NCBI GenBank assembly: GCA_965240325.2
Contig: OZ251244.1
Coordinates: 1,351,379 to 1,415,378, forward strand
Length of the DNA: 64,000 bases
From: Rebecca billardiae RCC1528
Lineage: Eukaryota; Haptophyta
Reading direction: 5' to 3'
Shown: in pieces, positions 41,388-51,353 of the stretch
How positions within the stretch are numbered: the first letter of the stretch is position 1
How the letters are laid out: each line of letters begins with the position of its first letter
Translations under genes and position numbers: made by a program
Notes under the pieces: model-generated
Told to the model about the DNA's origin: nothing
What the model saw: only the letters and a program-made list of their open reading frames with translations
Databases searched by the model: none

Positions 41388-42941
41388 TTATTCTCCGGCC
41401 CCGCTGCCAGCATCGCGTCCATTCGGGCACAGGGACGGAGCGCGCCTGGGCCACATGGCAGTGGTGCTGTCGCTGTCGAGGTGGCCAGCCGGCTGAGCCC
41501 CCTGCTTGCTCGACGCAGGCGCTCGTGTAGTCGCGGGCCGCTTCTTGCCGAGGAAGATGACGCGGTCCAGCTCTGCCGGCAGCGGGGCGAACGGGTTTCG
41601 CCGCGCGGCGCCGAGCACGTCGGCGAACGCGTCGGCGAGCAGCGCCGCGAAGCGCTCGTACTCGTCGATGGTCACGCCCTCCTTGTCAAGCAGCGCGCGC
41701 AGCGCACGCTTCTCTTGCTCGGCGTCGCACAGCGGCTGCTCCCGCGGCACGTTCGAGCTCTCGAGCAGCCGGCGCAGCGCTGCGCTCAGCTCCGCTGGCT
41801 GGTAGCCGCAGTCCCACGCCGCCTGGTCGCCGTCCAGCAGGGAGAACGCCCCTGCAAGAGCGTCGCCGCCCTTCGGGCCGAACGCCAGCACGAAGCGCGC
41901 CACGAGCTCCGCGTGCGCGCTGCGATCAGCCGCGTCCCGCCCCTCGGGGCGCTCAGCGCCATCCGCCCCGGGCGGCAGCGGCGTGCGCGCACCGAGCTCG
42001 TGCACCAGCCCCACCAGCGCTGCGGTCGAGAGGTTGTACTGCGCGACGAAGACGCGCGCGCCGGGGTGCGAGCTCGGCTGGCCGGCGCGGCGTGCCGCGA
42101 CGGCGTGCGCGTGCGCGAGGTGCTTCGTCATCATGTTGGCGAGCGAGCGCGTGGCGACGTGCAGCACCGCCGAGTGCCGGAACGGCCGCTGGCTGTGGGG
42201 GAAGCCTGCGCGCGCGCGCTTGTCGCCCTGGACCTTCACCGCGCCCTCGAAGTGGGTGTAGAAGTAGCGAGCCTTGGTGAGGACGAAGCGGTGCGAATCG
42301 TACTGCCGACCAATCGCGTCTGCGCGCGCCATCTGCCGCACGAGGACGCCCTGCACGGGCTGGGCCGCGAGGACGGCCGGCGCCATCGCCTGCGCGCAGT
42401 GCGGCCGCGCGTCGTGCGCGACCGCCCAGCGGAAGTGCATCGAGGCGAGCCTCCGCTGCTCCTGCTCCGGCCGCCCCGCGCGCACGGCGTCCACGTACTC
42501 CTGGATCGTCGGCCGCGAGAGCACGAGGAACTCGTCCGAGTCGATGGTCAGCACCCAGTCGCGCGCGCTGCGCGTGTACACGTGCTGGGTGAACGCCCGG
42601 TCCTGCAGCAGCGCGTCGCCCTTGTCCTCCGGCGCGGCGAGGACGAGCAGCTTGCCCGATGGGTGCGGCGCGTACGTGTTGTTCATCGCCGCATCCGACT
42701 GGATCGCCACGACGCGGTCGAAGCCGAGGCCGACGTACCAGTCCACAAAGTGGTGCAGGTACGGCGTGTCGAAGTGCAGACGCGTCAGGACCGTGAAGCG
42801 CTCGCGTTGCTCCGGCTGCGGCGGTGGCGCCGCTGCCCCCGGCTGCTCGGAGCCGAGCGCGCCGAGAACGAGCATGGCCACCAGTGTGAAGGTCGCCGCG
42901 CTCGACCACGAGCGCACAGCCTCGCGAGCAGCAGCAGCCAT
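41388..42941 (-). CDS. Glycosyltransferase (GT92/Glyco_tranf_2_4-like), type II membrane protein
   Basis: 517 residues, single exon. Residues 14-30 (AATFTLVAMLVLGALG) form a signal anchor, giving Golgi type II topology. The catalytic domain follows: HHFVDWYVGLGFDRVVAIQSD, DWVLTIDSDEFLVL with the DxD-like DSDEF at 134-138, and a downstream RRLASMHFRWAVAH. These fit the family of glycosyltransferases with a D-S-D-E-F motif. The last 40 residues are low complexity. The Met at 42941 is used as start because it directly precedes the anchor; a Met at 42980 adds 13 residues. Same strand as the DUF616-like gene, 237 bp upstream of it, so the two may serve a common glycan pathway (inference). Confidence 0.82.
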   Translation of the reverse strand: MAAAAREAVRSWSSAATFTLVAMLVLGALGSEQPGAAAPPPQPEQRERFTVLTRLHFDTPYLHHFVDWYVGLGFDRVVAIQSDAAMNNTYAPHPSGKLLVLAAPEDKGDALLQDRAFTQHVYTRSARDWVLTIDSDEFLVLSRPTIQEYVDAVRAGRPEQEQRRLASMHFRWAVAHDARPHCAQAMAPAVLAAQPVQGVLVRQMARADAIGRQYDSHRFVLTKARYFYTHFEGAVKVQGDKRARAGFPHSQRPFRHSAVLHVATRSLANMMTKHLAHAHAVAARRAGQPSSHPGARVFVAQYNLSTAALVGLVHELGARTPLPPGADGAERPEGRDAADRSAHAELVARFVLAFGPKGGDALAGAFSLLDGDQAAWDCGYQPAELSAALRRLLESSNVPREQPLCDAEQEKRALRALLDKEGVTIDEYERFAALLADAFADVLGAARRNPFAPLPAELDRVIFLGKKRPATTRAPASSKQGAQPAGHLDSDSTTAMWPRRAPSLCPNGRDAGSGAGE

Positions 42942-43274
42942 CGTGGACGGCAAGGTGGCGACCGGCACATGCACTGACACTGTCCACTATCAGTGTATGT
43001 ACGTATTGTACTACCGAACGAAGTTGAAAGTACACTGCAGTGACAGTAGTGTACATATATATATATATATAGTACTCGCGCGTACATCAAGTACGGTACT
43101 ACGACATGTACTACCTGAACATTGCTGCTGACTACGACCGTTTATTGTATATAATATATATATATAATAACATCAAAGAAGAACATAAGCGGCGCCAGTC
43201 TCGCGCAAGTCACAGCAGTCTGACGGACGGCCACGCTGCGCACAGCCCGTGCCGGCGTGCCCCGTCCGTGGGCC
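42942..43274. other. AT-rich intergenic island
   Basis: 333 bp between the glycosyltransferase start and the kinase 3' end. It has TATATATATATATA near 43055-43070 and TATAATATATATATATAA near 43147-43164. No gene. Confidence 0.5.
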
Positions 43275-43368
43275 TCAGCGCCGGCCGAGCGCCGGCGCGC
43301 GGCCGGCCGCGGCCGCAGCCAGTGCCCCGCTGCCGCGCCGCTCGCGCGCGCCGCCGCCACCGAGCGCG

Positions 43369-43404
<36 letters not shown>

Positions 43405-45263
43405 TTCGGCGCGGCCTCCTTCGCGCCGTGCCGCCTGCTCGCCTCGCTCGCCGGCCGCGCCGCCGGGTCGCCGAGCGCGCGGCGGCCGCCGCCGGCGCGA
43501 GCGCCGCGCGCGCCGGGCGGCGCGAGCGCCGGCTCGGCGGCGGCGGCGGCTGCGCCACGCGGCGGCGGCTGCGCCGCGCTCGGCCGGCGCGCCGCGCCGG
43601 CTGGCGGCACCGGCGGCGGCGGCGGCGGCATGGGCGCCTCGAGCGCCGTCGGGTCGAGCAGCTGCGCCGCGCTGTGCGCGCGCGCCACGACGCCAACCGC
43701 GCCCGCGCCGCCCGGCGCGCCGCCGTCGGGCGGCGGCGGCGCCACCGCAGCCGCCGCCCACGCGCCCGCGCCCGCGCCCGCGCTGAGCAGCTGCGCGGCG
43801 CTCGGCCGGCGCGCCGGGTCGAAGGTGAGGCAGCGCGCGAGCAGGTGCAGCGCGGAGGAGGTGTGCTCGCACGCGTGCGGCATGGCGGGGAGCGCGCGCA
43901 GCGCCGCGCGCAGCCCCGGCGCCGCGCCCTCGCCCCCCGCCCCGAGCAGCGCGAGCTGCTGCTGCAGTATCCGCAGCGGCGCGCGCGCGGCCGCCCCGAA
44001 CGGCCCGCGGCTGAGCACCACGCGCCCGTCGCGCGGCCGCGTCGCGCGCATCTTGTACGCCAGCCACAGAGGCAGGCCACAGCTGAGCTCAAGCAGGGTG
44101 GCGCCCGCCGCCCACACGTCCGCGTGGCCGAACGGCGCGCCGCCGCGCGCCGCCGCGCGCAGCGCCGCCGCGGCCGCCGCGCGCGCGTCGAGCGCGGTCG
44201 GCGGCGGCGCGCGGCCCGCGCCGCCGCCGCCGCCCGGCTGGCCGCCGCTGCCGCGCCGGCCGAGCGCGGCGGCGGCGCGCGCGCCCGAGCCGGCGCTCGC
44301 GCCGGGCTGCGCGGCGCCCGCGCTCAGCGCGAGCAGCTCGGGCGCGGCGAACTCGGGCGACGGCGCCACGTGCACCGCGTTCGCCGTCGCCGCCGCGTCG
44401 TGCCGCTGCCCACCGCCTGCACCGCCGCCTTCGCCGCCGCCTTCGCCGCCGGCCGCGCGTGTGCGCGCGTGCGGCTGCTGCTGCTCGCCGAGCGCGGCCG
44501 CGCCGAGCGTGGCCGAGCCAAAGTCGATGAGGAGCAGCCGCCCCGCGGGCAGCGGGGCGAGGCCGGGCTTCGCCCCCGTCGCGCGCGCGCTCCTCCCGCC
44601 GCCGCCGCCCGGACTGCCCGGACGTCCCGGACCCGCCGGACCGCCCGGACTCCAGAGGACGTTGGCGGGCTTGACGTCGTTGTGCGCGACGCCGAGCGCG
44701 TGCAGCGCGCTCAGCGCGCGCAGCAGCTGCGCGGCGAGGGCGTCGAAGGCGGCGGGGTCGGCGGCGAGCGCGGTCCAGAGCGGCAGCGGCGTCACGTCGT
44801 ACACCCGCTCCCCGCGCACCGTCGCGCCGCGGTACGCGTAGCACAGCTCGGAGAGCGGCAGCCCCCCGCGCGGGTAGGCAATCCACACGTGCCGCGCCGA
44901 GGCGAACGAGTCGACGGGCGCGGCGAGGAGGCGGAGGCCGGCGGCGTGGGCGTGGGCGTGCGCGGTGGGGTCGTGCGCGCGCGACGCCGCGTCCGCCTCC
45001 GCCGCCGCCGCCGCGCTGCTCAGCACGCGGCCCGCGCGCAGCTCGCGCAGCGCGGACGAGGCGTGCGCGTCCTTGCGGATGCGCTTGAGCGCGCACGCGG
45101 TGCCGTCGGGCGCGCGCGCGTCGAAGACGACGCCGAAGCCGCCCTCGCCGAGGACGCGCCACCCGCCGCCGCCGTCGTCCGCGCCCGCCGCGCCGGGCAG
45201 CAGCACGAACGCCGTGTCGGCCACGCGGCCGTCGGGCGCCACCTCGAGCGCGTCCGCCGCCAT
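43275..45263 (-). CDS. Protein kinase-like protein (Ser/Thr)
   Basis: 662 residues from the Met of MAADALEVAPDG. Kinase elements: GEGGFGVV glycine loop (39-46), CALKRI with Lys60, HNDVKPANVLW catalytic loop (194-204, Asp196; HND replaces the usual HRD), LLLIDFGSATL (Asp247), SPEFAAPELLAL in place of APE, then VWAAGATLLELSCGLPLW and a final ARRPSAAQLLS typical of subdomain XI. All catalytic residues are kept, so activity is expected. The HND variant suggests no activation by loop phosphorylation through an HRD arginine. A second low-complexity half (Ala/Pro/Gly) follows from about residue 500. The frame is open upstream to 45524 but contains no kinase sequence. Head-to-head with the MATE gene. 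Confidence 0.8.
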
Positions 45264-45978
45264 CCCGCACCCGTAACCGTCGCGCCGCTCAAATGCGCCG
45301 CTCTCGAGAGCGCGAAGCGACCGGACGAAAGGCAAAGGCGCGAATGCGCGGGAACTCAGGGGCGTTGCGCCAGCTGGACAAACGCCCTCCGGTCTTTTCA
45401 GATCTGCGCTTTTCAAAACGAAATGTTCCGCGCTCTGTTTAGGGCGAAGCGCGGTGGATGGCGGCTCGCCGCCGCATGGGCGGGCGAGTCGCCGCTGCCC
45501 GCAGAAAACGTGCGTCGGAGGCAAGGAAGCAGGCAGATGGCGCGTCGCGCGCGTCGTAGAATTCGGCCGTGACGCTCGCCAGCCTCAGCGCGCGCGGCGA
45601 AGCCAAGTCCATGGGCGCACTGCGTGCAGGCGGCACGGCCACGCCGCTCGGCCGCGCGACCGGCCTCGCAAGCGTCCTTGCGGCGCGAAAGGGCATCCCA
45701 GCTGCGGTCATTCGACTTGTGCGTCGGGAGACGTGTGCCATCTAGCCAACGCGCACGCGCCGCGAGCTGCACGGCGTGCGCACACGTCGCCCGCCGCACC
45801 GGTCAGGCGTGCGCCGCAAGCGGCACAGCGGGAGAGGGCCCCGATCCGAGTGCAGGTCTCGCCGGGGCCCTCCACAAGTCCAAGGATCCTGGACGGTGGG
45901 TCCCTTCGCGTTTGTCCAGCTGGCGCAACGCTCCGTGCAGAACGCCCCGACGTGAAGACGTGATCACAGCGCGCAGCG
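45264..45978. promoter_or_regulatory. Divergent promoter region, kinase / MATE, with long inverted repeat
   Basis: 715 bp between two ATGs. It contains a perfect 24-bp inverted pair (45362-45385 and 45908-45931, core GCCAGCTGGACAAACGC). Between them, no ORF with a motif. Probably carries both promoters; the inverted pair may mark an inserted element. Confidence 0.5.
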
Positions 45979-47610
45979 ATGGCGGCCGCGCCGCCGCCCC
46001 GCTGCAGCACTGACGAGGACGAGGCGGAGGGCGCGCCGGCCCCGCGCCGGCCGCGCAGCCGCGCGCGCGCGGAGGCGTGCGGCCTGCTGCGCCTCGCGCT
46101 GCCCTCCGTCCTCGTCCAGGCGCACGTCTTCCTCCTCTGGCTGCGCAACGCCGCGGCGGCGGGCACGGAGCTCGGGCCCGAGGCGATGGGCGCGGTCGCG
46201 CTCGCCAACCTCGCGGGCAACCTGTCGGCGCTCTCGCTGCAGTACGGGCTGATCTTCGCGCTCGAGTCGCTCGCCTCGCAGGCCGTCGGCGCCGGGCGCC
46301 ACGCCGAGGTCGGCCTGCTCACGCAGACGTGCGCGCTCGGCTGCGCGGCGCTGCTCGCGCCCGCGCTCGGCCTGTGGTGGCACGCGGCGCCGCTGCTCGT
46401 CGCGCTCGGGCAGCCGGCGGGCGTGGCGGCGCTCGCGCAGCGCTTCCTCCGCGTGTACGCCGCCGGCGTCCCCGCCTTCTCCGCCTTCGAGATCGGCCGC
46501 CGCTTCCTCGGCTGCCAGGGCGTGATGCTGCCGTTGGTGCCGATCACGGCCGCGGTCGCGTGGGGCGTGCACCCGGCGCTGCTGGGCGCCGCCAGCCGCG
46601 CGGGGCTGGGGTTCGACGGGCTGGCGCTCGCGACGGTGGGCTCGATGTGGGCGCTGTGCGCGCTCTCGCTCGGCTACACCTGCGCGCGCGCGCCGCACGA
46701 CCCGCGCACCTGGCCCGGCCTCGCGCCGCGCGCCGCGCTCGCGCCGCGCCGCGTGGGCACGTTTGTTCGGCTCGCGCTGCCGGGCGTGCTCGGCATGTCG
46801 GAGTGGTGGTTCTGGGAGGCGACGTGCTTCGTGGTGGGCGTGCTGGGCGAGGGCGCGCTCGCGGCGCACGCGATCGCGTACTCGCTCGTGCCGATGCTCG
46901 TGATGCTGCCGCTCGGCGTCGCCGTCGCCATCTCCGTCCGCGTCGGCCAGCTCGTCGGCGCGGGCGAGCCGGCGCGCGCGCGCGCGCTCGGCGCGTGCGG
47001 CGTGTGCGCGGGCATGGCGCCCGTGTGCGCGTACACGCTCGGCGTCGGCCTCGCGCCCGAGGCGACGATCGGGCTGTTCGTGCCGGCGGGGGCGCACCCG
47101 GCGGTGCGCGCGCTCGCGCGCTCGCTCTGGCCGCACCTCACCGCCTTCCTCCTCTTCGACGGGCTCTTCATGCTAACGATGGGCGCGGTGCGCGGCGCGG
47201 GGCTGCAGCTGCGCGCGGCGCTCGCGGTCGGCGGCGCGCTGTGGGGCGTCGGGCTGCCGCTGGTGTGCGCGGTGGCGTGGCGCACGGGCGCGGGGCTGCG
47301 CGGCGTGTGGGCGAGCCTCTGGCCGACGTACGCGCTGCTCGACGCGCTCCTCATCGCGCTCGTCGCCACCGCCGACTGGCGCGCCGCCGCCGCGCGCGCG
47401 GCGCGGCACCGGCGCGCAGACGGCCGCTCGGCGACGCCGCCGCCGCCGCGCGGCGCCGCAGAGCCGGCGGGCGCGGCGACGGAGCTCCAGTCCGTGCCGC
47501 TCGCGGCGGCGGACGGCGCGCGCGAGGCGGCGGGCGTGGCGGCGCAGGCGGAGGGCGCGCCCGCCGACGCGCCCGAGCCCGCCGAGCGGTACGCCGCGCC
47601 GCCGCGCTAG
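45979..47610 (+). CDS. MATE-family efflux transporter
   Basis: 543 residues, single exon. MATE features: two halves of six helices, the first with LIFALESLASQAVGAGRHAEVG (family signature of loops 1-2), the second with SEWWFWEATCFVVGVLGEGALAAHAIAYS and AISVRVGQLVGAGEPARAR. These match the eukaryotic MATE/SLC47 pattern (E-x-x-x-x-Q-x-x-G-A-G). The N-terminal 33 residues are acidic then Arg-rich and cytosolic; the C-terminal 80 residues are low-complexity. Role: H+ or Na+ coupled extrusion of organic cations or metabolites from the cytosol. Head-to-head with the kinase gene. Confidence 0.92.
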   Translation: MAAAPPPRCSTDEDEAEGAPAPRRPRSRARAEACGLLRLALPSVLVQAHVFLLWLRNAAAAGTELGPEAMGAVALANLAGNLSALSLQYGLIFALESLASQAVGAGRHAEVGLLTQTCALGCAALLAPALGLWWHAAPLLVALGQPAGVAALAQRFLRVYAAGVPAFSAFEIGRRFLGCQGVMLPLVPITAAVAWGVHPALLGAASRAGLGFDGLALATVGSMWALCALSLGYTCARAPHDPRTWPGLAPRAALAPRRVGTFVRLALPGVLGMSEWWFWEATCFVVGVLGEGALAAHAIAYSLVPMLVMLPLGVAVAISVRVGQLVGAGEPARARALGACGVCAGMAPVCAYTLGVGLAPEATIGLFVPAGAHPAVRALARSLWPHLTAFLLFDGLFMLTMGAVRGAGLQLRAALAVGGALWGVGLPLVCAVAWRTGAGLRGVWASLWPTYALLDALLIALVATADWRAAAARAARHRRADGRSATPPPPRGAAEPAGAATELQSVPLAAADGAREAAGVAAQAEGAPADAPEPAERYAAPPR

Positions 47611-47990
47611 TCGCCAGCAGCAGACGATGATCATGATGATGATATGATGATGATGGATATTATTATTATATATATGTATATATCATCCGTCGTAGCGTCT
47701 TCTGTGCGCTCGTGCGGCCCGCGCCCCGCGCGAGAATTTCCCCGATACGAAAATCGTCGGCTCATGTCGCACGGGTTACGGTCGTAGTGATATATATTAA
47801 CGACGTGGTATATGTGATATATATATGACGATAATCCCGTAGTTTTATTAGTGTTCATCACTACTACGACTGCTGCTGTGTAGATGATGCTGACGGACAT
47901 CGTCGTCAATCAGATATACGCGCGCGCTGACGGCCATGCTGCTGCTACTATACTACATGCATGCGCGCGGCGGTGCTGCGTGCTGCCGCG
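47611..47990. other. AT-rich intergenic between convergent MATE and MetAP genes
   Basis: GATGAT/ATGATG repeats (about 47625-47655) and several TATATATA stretches separate two convergent 3' ends. Likely 3' processing region for both; no gene. Confidence 0.5.
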
Positions 47991-49226
47991 CTACTCGGCC
48001 GCGTCGGCCGCGGGCTCCTCCTCCCACCAGCGCGGCTGCGAGTTGGCCGTGCGCGCGGTCAGGATCTCGACGCCGCCCTCGACGACGAGGAGCGTGTGCT
48101 CGAACTGGGCGGAGCGGCCGCCGTCCTTGGTGACGATCGTCCAGCCGTCCGGCCACTCCAGCGTCTCCGCCACCCCCTCGTTGATCATCGGCTCGATCGT
48201 GAACGTGTGGCCCACCTCCATCACGCCGTTGCGGTCCTCGTTGCGGTGGTGCACCACGTTGGGCGGCATGTGGAACGCCGAGCCGATGCCGTGGCCGACG
48301 AAGCCGCGGACGATGGTGAGGCCGGTGGGCGCGACGACCTCCTCGATCGCCGCGCCGATCGCCTTGTACGGCACCCCCGGCGCGCACACGCCGATCGCCG
48401 CCTGCCACGCGTCGTGCGTCACCTTCACGAGCCGCCTGCCCGCCGCGTCCACCGCCCGGCCGCCGCCCACCGCAAACGTCTCGGAGAGGTCGCCGTGCAC
48501 GCCGCCCACGTAGCAGGTGACGTCGACGTTGACGATGTCGCCGTCGCGCAGCACGGTGGAGTCGGGGATGCCGTGGCACACCACCTCGTTCACCGACGTG
48601 CACACCGACTTGGGGAAGCCGCAGTAGTTGAGCGGCGACGGGTACGCGCCGCGCTTGAGGCTCTCCGCGTGCACGATCGCGTCGATCTCGTCGGTGGCCA
48701 CGCCCGCGGCCACGGCGGCGCCGGCGATGTCGAGGACCTCGCGCGCGATGGCGCACGCCTCGCGCATCTTGGCGATCTCATCGGGCCCCTTCACCTCAAT
48801 GTCCCACGGCAGGATCGGCCGCACGTACCCGGGCCGGCCCGACGCCTGCGCTCGCGGCGCGCGGCGGGCGCGTGAGCGCGCGCGCGCGCGCTCGCGCGGT
48901 CGCGCGCGCGCGCGCGAGCGAGGCGGCGCGCGCACGTGGTAGTCGGGCTTGGCGATGGCGTCGGGCACGGGCCTGCGCGGCGAGAGCTCCCCCTTGCGCT
49001 GCGACCCCGTGTAGTGCCGCGGCAGCTTGGCCGGCGGCGCGTCCGCCTTCTTGGCGGCCGCCGCCGCCTTGGGCGCCTTGCCCTTGGCGGGCGCGCCAAA
49101 GCCCTTGCCCAGCGCGCGCGGCGCGGCGCGCGGCACGCGGGCGGGGCGGCGCGGCGCGCCGCCGCCCGCCCACGCCGCCGCCTCCGCCGCGCCGAGCAGC
49201 ACCAGCAGCAGCGCGAGCCTCACCAT
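47991..49226 (-). CDS. map: Methionine aminopeptidase type 1, targeted form
   Basis: Exons 49226-48936 and 48845-47991 (381 residues). The intron is 90 nt, GTGCGC...GCAG, a multiple of three and free of stops, so a retained form would also be in frame. It removes initiator Met from new proteins. The metal ligands are present: NVDVTCYV and HGDLSE (two Asp), RGFVGHGIG (His), FTIEPMI (Glu) and QFEHTLLV (Glu), with the type 1 hallmark KSVCTSVNEVVCHGIPD. The start MVRLALLLVLLGAAEAAAWA is a clear signal peptide followed by a basic Ala-rich leader, suggesting import into a plastid surrounded by extra membranes, or the secretory route (inference). Head-to-head with the MFS gene at 174 bp. Confidence 0.92.
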   Translation of the reverse strand: MVRLALLLVLLGAAEAAAWAGGGAPRRPARVPRAAPRALGKGFGAPAKGKAPKAAAAAKKADAPPAKLPRHYTGSQRKGELSPRRPVPDAIAKPDYHVRAPPRSRARARPRERARARSRARRAPRAQASGRPGYVRPILPWDIEVKGPDEIAKMREACAIAREVLDIAGAAVAAGVATDEIDAIVHAESLKRGAYPSPLNYCGFPKSVCTSVNEVVCHGIPDSTVLRDGDIVNVDVTCYVGGVHGDLSETFAVGGGRAVDAAGRRLVKVTHDAWQAAIGVCAPGVPYKAIGAAIEEVVAPTGLTIVRGFVGHGIGSAFHMPPNVVHHRNEDRNGVMEVGHTFTIEPMINEGVAETLEWPDGWTIVTKDGGRSAQFEHTLLVVEGGVEILTARTANSQPRWWEEEPAADAAE

Positions 49227-49400
49227 CGCGATGCGCTGCGGCTGATGCGCTGCTGCCGCCCGCTGCTGCTGCAGTGGGCACGGGAGGCGCCGAGCCCAAC
49301 GATGGCGGCCCGGCGGCCAGGAATGTTGTGGCGCCTTTGCGCATCTTCGCGCGGCCGGCCGTGAGCGCACGACACTCCGCGTGGTGGACGCGTCGCCGCG
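49227..49400. promoter_or_regulatory. Divergent promoter region MetAP / MFS, 174 bp
   Basis: Only 174 bp separate the start codons, so both promoters must overlap. No TATA motif visible. Confidence 0.45.
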
Positions 49401-51149
49401 ATGGCCGCGCCGGCGGGCGAGACGCGGCGGGGCGGCGCGAAGCCATCGGCGGCGGCGCCCAACGGCGCGCCGCCGCTCCCACCCGCCCCGCCGCCGCCAG
49501 ACGCCCAAGGCGCCGCGCCCGCCGCCGCGCCCGCCGCCGCGCGCGTGCCGCTCGGTCTGACGCTCACGCTCGGGCTGTACCAGGCGATCTCGCCGATCAC
49601 GATGGAGCTGTACGTGCCCGGGCTGCCGGTGATGGCGGACTACTTTGGGACGGGGGTGGCGGAGCTGCAGTCGACCATCGCCACGCTCCTCGTCGGCATG
49701 GCGTGCGCGCAGCTCCTCGTCGGCAACCTCTCCGACACGCTCGGCCGGAAGGCGGTGGCGATCGCCGGGCTGGGCCTCTATAGCCTCGCGAGCGTGTCGG
49801 CGGGGCTGGCGGGCTCGATCGCGCAGCTGCAGCTGCAGCGCGCGGTGCAGGGGGTGGGCGCGGCGATCTCCATGGTCGTGGGCCAGGCCACCGTCCGCGC
49901 CGCCTTTGCCGACCAGCGCGCGCGCGAGCGCATCACGTCGCGGCTCACCTCGGTGCGCGCGCTCTCGCCCCTGCTCGCACCTGCGCTGGGCGCGTACCTG
50001 CTGCTGTGGTTCGGCTGGCGCTCGTGCTTCGTGGTGATGGCGGGGCTGGGCGGGCTCGGGCTGCTCGCCTCGCGCACGCTGCCGCCCGACCCGCCGCGCG
50101 CCGCCGGCGCCCCCGCGCCCTCGCTCGCCGAGCTGGGCCGCGTGTGCGCCGCGCTCGCGACCGACGGTCGTTACATGCGGCTGCTGGGCGCGGACGCGCT
50201 CAACTTCGCCGCCTTCTTCTCGTACGTGACGGCGAGCTCGTACGTGCTGCAGCGGCACTACGGCGTGCCGCTGGCGCACTTTGGCTTCGTGTACGGCATC
50301 AACGCCGCCGGCCTCATCGTCGGCACCGAGCTCTCGCCGCGGCTGTCGGCGCTGCGCGCGCTCGGCGGCGGCGTGGCCGCGCGCCCGTCCGCTGGCCAGC
50401 GCGGCGTGCTGCGGCTCGGGCTGGGCGTGAGCACGCTGAGCGCGTGCGTGCTGCTCGGCGTGGCGCACGCGGACGCGCTCGCCGCGTCGTACTGGTCCGT
50501 CGTGCTCCCCGCCATGCTCTTCTGCACCGGCCGCGGGCTGCTCTCGCCGCAGGCCATCGCGCTCGCGATGGAAGGCTACCCGCAGCTCGCAGGCAGCGCG
50601 GCGGGCTTCTTCTTCGCGACGCGCTTCGTCGTGTCCGCGCTGGTGGTGACGGCGCTGGGCGCGGTGTACGACGCGTCGGCGGGTGCGGGGGCGGCGGCGG
50701 GGGGCGCGCGCGCGGGCGCGCACGCCGTGCCCGACGCCTCGCCGCTGCCGCTCTGCTGGGCCATGCTGTGCGCGCAGCTGTGCGCGTGCGCATCGTACGC
50801 GTGGCCGCGCGGCTGCTGCTGCCGCCGCCGCGCCGAGCGCGCCGGCGGCGGCGCGATGGGGGTCGCGCTCGCCGACCACGACGGCGCCGCGGGGGAGCTG
50901 CCGCCCGACTCGCCGATGGAGGCGGCGGAGGAGGGGCGGGCGCAGCCGGCCGCACGCCGCGATGCCGGCGACGCTGCCGACCCCGCAGCGGCAGGGCTGC
51001 CGCCCGCGCGCTGCGGCATCACTGATGAGACCGACGGCGACGACTCGCCAGCCGTCCGTGCGGCGACCTGCGGCGGTGGCGATGCGGCGGCGGCTGGTGC
51101 GAGCAGCGGCATCAGCAGAATGATGGGGGCGAGGAGCAGCAGTACGTAA
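49401..51149 (+). CDS. Bcr/CflA-like drug-resistance MFS transporter
   Basis: 582 residues, single exon. After a 48-residue Pro/Ala leader the MFS begins with LYQAISPITMELYVPGLPVMADYF, the characteristic first helix of the bacterial Bcr/CflA (DHA1) family (D/E-x-Y-x-P-x-L-P). Motif A reads GNLSDTLGRKAVAIAGL, and the helix 5 region has QGVGAAISMVVGQATVR. The C-terminal 130 residues after the last helix (CASYAWPRGCCCRRR) are low complexity. Function: proton-linked export of small compounds; substrate unknown. Bacterial-type family in a nuclear gene is compatible with old lateral transfer, but composition is like its neighbours. Convergent with the SSS gene, 204 bp apart. Confidence 0.82.
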   Translation: MAAPAGETRRGGAKPSAAAPNGAPPLPPAPPPPDAQGAAPAAAPAAARVPLGLTLTLGLYQAISPITMELYVPGLPVMADYFGTGVAELQSTIATLLVGMACAQLLVGNLSDTLGRKAVAIAGLGLYSLASVSAGLAGSIAQLQLQRAVQGVGAAISMVVGQATVRAAFADQRARERITSRLTSVRALSPLLAPALGAYLLLWFGWRSCFVVMAGLGGLGLLASRTLPPDPPRAAGAPAPSLAELGRVCAALATDGRYMRLLGADALNFAAFFSYVTASSYVLQRHYGVPLAHFGFVYGINAAGLIVGTELSPRLSALRALGGGVAARPSAGQRGVLRLGLGVSTLSACVLLGVAHADALAASYWSVVLPAMLFCTGRGLLSPQAIALAMEGYPQLAGSAAGFFFATRFVVSALVVTALGAVYDASAGAGAAAGGARAGAHAVPDASPLPLCWAMLCAQLCACASYAWPRGCCCRRRAERAGGGAMGVALADHDGAAGELPPDSPMEAAEEGRAQPAARRDAGDAADPAAAGLPPARCGITDETDGDDSPAVRAATCGGGDAAAAGASSGISRMMGARSSST

Positions 51150-51353
51150 CAATAACCGCGCGCATGCATAGCAGCAGCAGCGCTACAGCAGATCGATGAC
51201 CGCGACGACGCGAGTCTAGCGCAGCGCGCTACTGCTGCGCTGATGATGATCTGATTGATATATGATCTAGATGCTGCATCGCGTCGTCACACTCGAACAT
51301 GGACGTCAAGCCTGCTGCGCTGCGCATTGCGCCTGTCGCATATAGCCACAGCA

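Noticed and set aside
47991-51152. 1,053-codon minus-strand ORF as one protein
   Set aside because: The upstream two thirds are antisense to the MFS gene; MetAP with its signal peptide begins at 49226.
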